A stretch of DNA of 64,000 bases from Paraburkholderia oxyphila NBRC 105797 (GTDB lineage: Bacteria; Pseudomonadota; Gammaproteobacteria; Burkholderiales; Burkholderiaceae): positions 62,001 to 126,000 of the forward strand of contig NZ_BAYD01000006.1 in the NCBI RefSeq assembly GCF_000685075.1, read 5' to 3'. Each line of letters opens with the position of its first letter. Position 1 is the stretch's first letter. A program made the position numbers and the translations under genes. Under the pieces are notes generated by a model that ran no database searches, had not been told where the DNA came from, and saw only the letters and a list, made by a program, of their open reading frames with translations. Positions 61,858-64,000 of the stretch are shown piece by piece.

Positions 61858-61877
61858 ACTCGTTTGTGGTCCACGAA

Positions 61878-62975
61878 ATGAACGTCACCGAATACTACGA
61901 AAACGAACTGCAGAAGCGGGGATACAAGCCCGACGCGGCCCAGCGTGCCGCCATCGACCGGCTGCAGCGGTGTTACGACGAGTGGGCCGCATACAAGTCG
62001 CGTCGCTCGAACGCGTTCTGGAAGCTCATCAACCACCCGGAACTGCCGCGCGGCGTCTATATGTGGGGTGGCGTAGGCCGCGGCAAGAGCTTCCTGATGG
62101 ACAGCTTCTATGCGGTCGTGCCCCTGCAGCGCAAGACGCGTCTGCATTTTCACGAATTCATGCGCGAGGTGCACCGAGAGCTCGAAGAGCTCAAGGGCCA
62201 GGCCGATCCGCTCGACGAACTCGCGCGGCGCATCGCGAAGCGCTATCGCCTGATCTGCTTCGACGAATTCCACGTCTCGGACATCGCCGACGCGATGATT
62301 CTTTATCGCCTATTGGACGGCCTGTTCAAGAACGGCGTGCAGTTCGTGATGACGTCCAACTACGATCCCGATTTGCTTTACCCCGATGGCCTGCATCGCG
62401 ACCGCATGCTGCCCGCCATCGAGCTCATCAAGGAAAAGTTGGATGTCCTGAACGTCGATGCGGGCATCGACTATCGCCAGCGCACGCTTGCCCAGGTCGA
62501 GGTCTATCACACGCCGCTCGGCGCGGCCGCGGACAAGGCGCTGCGCCACTCGTTCGCGCAGCTCGCCGCGGTGCCCGACGAAAGCCCGCTCCTGCGCATC
62601 GAAAAGCGCGAGCTCAAGGCCCTGCGCAAGGCCGACGGCGTCGTGTGGTTCGACTTCGCCACGCTGTGCGGCGGCCCGCGTTCGCAGAACGACTATCTCG
62701 AGCTCGCGAGCCGCTTTCACGCGGTGATCCTCTCGGACGTGCCGCAAATGACGCCTCGTATGCAGTCCGAAGCGCGCCGCTTCACCTGGCTCATCGACGT
62801 GTTCTATGACCACAAGGTGAAGCTGCTCATGTCGGCGGCGGTGCCACCGGAGCAGCTTTACGTCGAAGGCCCGATGGCCAATGAATTCACGCGCACCGTT
62901 TCGCGTATCGTCGAGATGCAGTCGAAGGAATATCTCGAAACGCCTCGCCGCATCGTGGATACGTCGCTGACTTAA
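61878..62975 (+). CDS. zapE: Cell division protein ZapE / AFG1-family ATPase
   Basis: 365 aa from the ATG at 61878; a TTG 36 bases upstream lies in the terminator and is unlikely. Walker A GVGRGKSFLMDSFY, the AFG1 motif LHFHEFMREVH, Walker B LICFDEFHVSDIADAMIL, sensor 1 FVMTSNYDPDLLYPDGLHRDRMLP, and GPRSQNDYLELASRFHAVILSDVPQM near the C-terminus. ZapE acts at the division ring under stress; relatives assist mitochondrial respiratory complex turnover. Placement after the suc operon is usual in Burkholderiales. Confidence 0.95.
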   Translation: MNVTEYYENELQKRGYKPDAAQRAAIDRLQRCYDEWAAYKSRRSNAFWKLINHPELPRGVYMWGGVGRGKSFLMDSFYAVVPLQRKTRLHFHEFMREVHRELEELKGQADPLDELARRIAKRYRLICFDEFHVSDIADAMILYRLLDGLFKNGVQFVMTSNYDPDLLYPDGLHRDRMLPAIELIKEKLDVLNVDAGIDYRQRTLAQVEVYHTPLGAAADKALRHSFAQLAAVPDESPLLRIEKRELKALRKADGVVWFDFATLCGGPRSQNDYLELASRFHAVILSDVPQMTPRMQSEARRFTWLIDVFYDHKVKLLMSAAVPPEQLYVEGPMANEFTRTVSRIVEMQSKEYLETPRRIVDTSLT

Positions 62976-63137
62976 ACGCTCAGGCGTCCGGAGCCGGGCA
63001 TCCAGGGCGCAAAGCGCCGTCACGGCATCGCAAAACAGGCGCGAATCCGCTTTTTCAAGATTCGGACTCGTCTGATAGGGGCCGCAGGGTCAAGTCGATA
63101 TCTTTAGTCAGGACAGGTTCTGACAAAGGAGTAGACC

Positions 63138-63599
63138 ATGACCCCCCATCGCGATATTACCGAGGAAGAATGGCAGCGCGTGATGCCGCTGCTGCCAGAA
63201 TTGCGTCCGCGCTCGGAAATGCGCGGCCGTCCACTCGCCAACACCCGTTCGGTGCTCAACGGCGTCTTGTGGGTCATGTATAGCGGCGCCACGTGGTCGG
63301 CCATGCCGCGCCGCTACCCGTCCTATCAAACCTGCCACCGGCGCTTCAAAGCCTGGCATGACGAAGGGGTTCTCAAGCGCGTGATGGCCGAGCTCTTCGG
63401 CGAAGAAGGCGTCGCGCTGTGCGACACCATCGAAACGCGCATGCGCAAGCACCTGAGCCGTGCCGAAAAGGCCGCTGCCCGCGTTCAGGAAGGCGTGCCG
63501 GGCGTGCCGTCCGCGCCGCGCAATTCGCCGTTCAGCCCGGCCACGCCCGGTGTGCCGCAGCCGTTCAGCTATCGCTCGGTGTACCGGCACACCGCTTGA
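63138..63599 (+). CDS. IS5/IS402-type transposase N-terminal domain protein (DUF4096-like), probably domesticated
   Basis: 153 aa with AAAGGAGTAGACC before the ATG. Residues 1-90 match the N-terminal domain of IS5-family transposases: ITEEEWQRVMPLLPEL, RGRPLANTRSVLNGVLWVMYSGATWSAMPRRYPSYQTCHRRFKAWHDEGVLKRVM. The catalytic DDE part is missing and is replaced by a Pro/Ala-rich tail (VPGVPSAPRNSPFSPATPGVPQPF). No inverted repeats are seen around it. An intact reading frame, strong ribosome site and own terminator suggest a retained host gene, perhaps a DNA-binding protein. Confidence 0.75.
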   Translation: MTPHRDITEEEWQRVMPLLPELRPRSEMRGRPLANTRSVLNGVLWVMYSGATWSAMPRRYPSYQTCHRRFKAWHDEGVLKRVMAELFGEEGVALCDTIETRMRKHLSRAEKAAARVQEGVPGVPSAPRNSPFSPATPGVPQPFSYRSVYRHTA

Positions 63600-63647
63600 C
63601 GGGGCGAGCGCCCCGAGCGCGTGATGCGCACCCGAGACGCCTGCCGA

Positions 63648-63680
63648 GGCCGCCTTGTTGCAAGGCGGCCTTCGCTTTTT
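63648..63680. terminator. Intrinsic terminator between convergent genes
   Basis: GGCCGCCTTG / CAAGGCGGCC stem with a 3-base loop and TTCGCTTTTT on the plus strand; lies between the transposase-like gene and the convergent DUF2147 gene. Confidence 0.85.
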
Positions 63681-63694
63681 CAGGCAGGCGTGAA

Positions 63695-64000
63695 TTACTG
63701 CTGACGCACCCAGGTTTGCGAGCGGCCGAGCAGCGAAATGCCCAGATAGCCGCGCACCACCAGCTTCTGGCCGCCCTCTTCGGTGTGCATCTTGCAGCGG
63801 TAGATCTTGCCGTTTTCAGGGTCGAGAATGTGGCCGCCGTCCCATTCGTCGCCGGCCTGCTTCATGCCGTCGATGATCGTCATGCCGAGAATCAGTTGGT
63901 CCTTGCGCGAGTCCGTGCACGCGGTGCAGCGGCGGTCAGGGTTGTTGTTCGGCCCGAGGCCCTTGATGACCTTGCCGCTGAGGCCGCCGCTGCCGTCCTC
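63695..64000 (-). CDS. DUF2147-family protein, C-terminal part (5' end outside window)
   Basis: The minus frame is open from the window edge to a stop at 63695, 101 codons visible, so the start is missing. The visible part, with GKVIKGLGPNNNPDRRCTACTDSRKDQLILG, IDGMKQAGDEWDGGHILDPENGKIYRCKM, and VVRGYLGISLLGRSQTWVR, is typical of DUF2147, exported beta-barrel-like proteins of unknown function in proteobacteria. The Cys pair in CTAC is in the variable loop. Family is certain; function unknown. Confidence 0.88.
   Translation of the reverse strand, partial: EDGSGGLSGKVIKGLGPNNNPDRRCTACTDSRKDQLILGMTIIDGMKQAGDEWDGGHILDPENGKIYRCKMHTEEGGQKLVVRGYLGISLLGRSQTWVRQQ

Noticed and set aside
1..64000. CRISPR array or rRNA/tRNA genes
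   Set aside because: No regularly spaced repeats and no recognisable tRNA or rRNA sequence were seen in the window.

Overview
The window looks like the chromosome of a Burkholderia/Paraburkholderia/Caballeronia-type betaproteobacterium. The GC content is high, there are several Burkholderia-style trimeric porins, and the right end carries a typical Burkholderiales order (MarR, efflux lipoprotein, EmrA, EmrB, then typA, sucA, sucB, lpdA and zapE). All assignments come from reading the sequence; no database search was run.

1-33.9 kb is a large catabolic region. On the left are a partial SnoaL-like gene, a divergent type II dehydroquinase, a porin, an SDR and an MFS anion symporter. Next comes a leftward block: a second porin, a ferredoxin-type reductase, a Rieske oxygenase, a periplasmic binding protein, a ProC-like protein, a two-subunit FAD/BFD amine dehydrogenase, an ETF pair and a nitronate monooxygenase-like protein. 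A rightward block follows: a second ETF pair, ETF-quinone oxidoreductase, a polar amino-acid-type ABC transporter, a second binding protein, an Asp/Glu/hydantoin racemase, an SDR, a NodB-fold amidohydrolase, a MaoC hydratase, an acyl-CoA ligase, a nitrilase-family hydrolase, two hotdog thioesterases, a TetR regulator, a RidA-like protein and a short citrate synthase-fold protein. I read this as one uptake-and-degradation system for a nitrogenous, probably N-methylated or cyclic, compound: import, Rieske oxidation, flavin dehydrogenation through ETF to quinone, ring or amide opening, then CoA-linked breakdown. An 18-bp motif shared by three operon heads supports a common regulator.

33.9-48.2 kb is an accessory island. 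Its left part holds an HTH-HAD fusion, a decayed HAD remnant, two paralogous zinc-ribbon proteins, a zinc-ribbon protein with a DUF2384-like tail, and an XRE regulator with two palindromic operators. Its core is a leftward operon: a VPA1267-like protein, a RecD2-like helicase and two tyrosine recombinases plus a small partner that I recognise as the gamma-mobile-trio proteins GmtY, GmtZ and GmtX. Its right part holds a duplicated gene of unknown function around an SRAP peptidase remnant, and an AT-rich stretch.

48.2-64 kb is core genome: an EmrAB/NodT-type efflux operon with its MarR regulator, typA, the 2-oxoglutarate dehydrogenase operon, zapE, a domesticated-looking IS5-type transposase fragment and a partial DUF2147 gene. 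Strong hairpin terminators separate most of these units.
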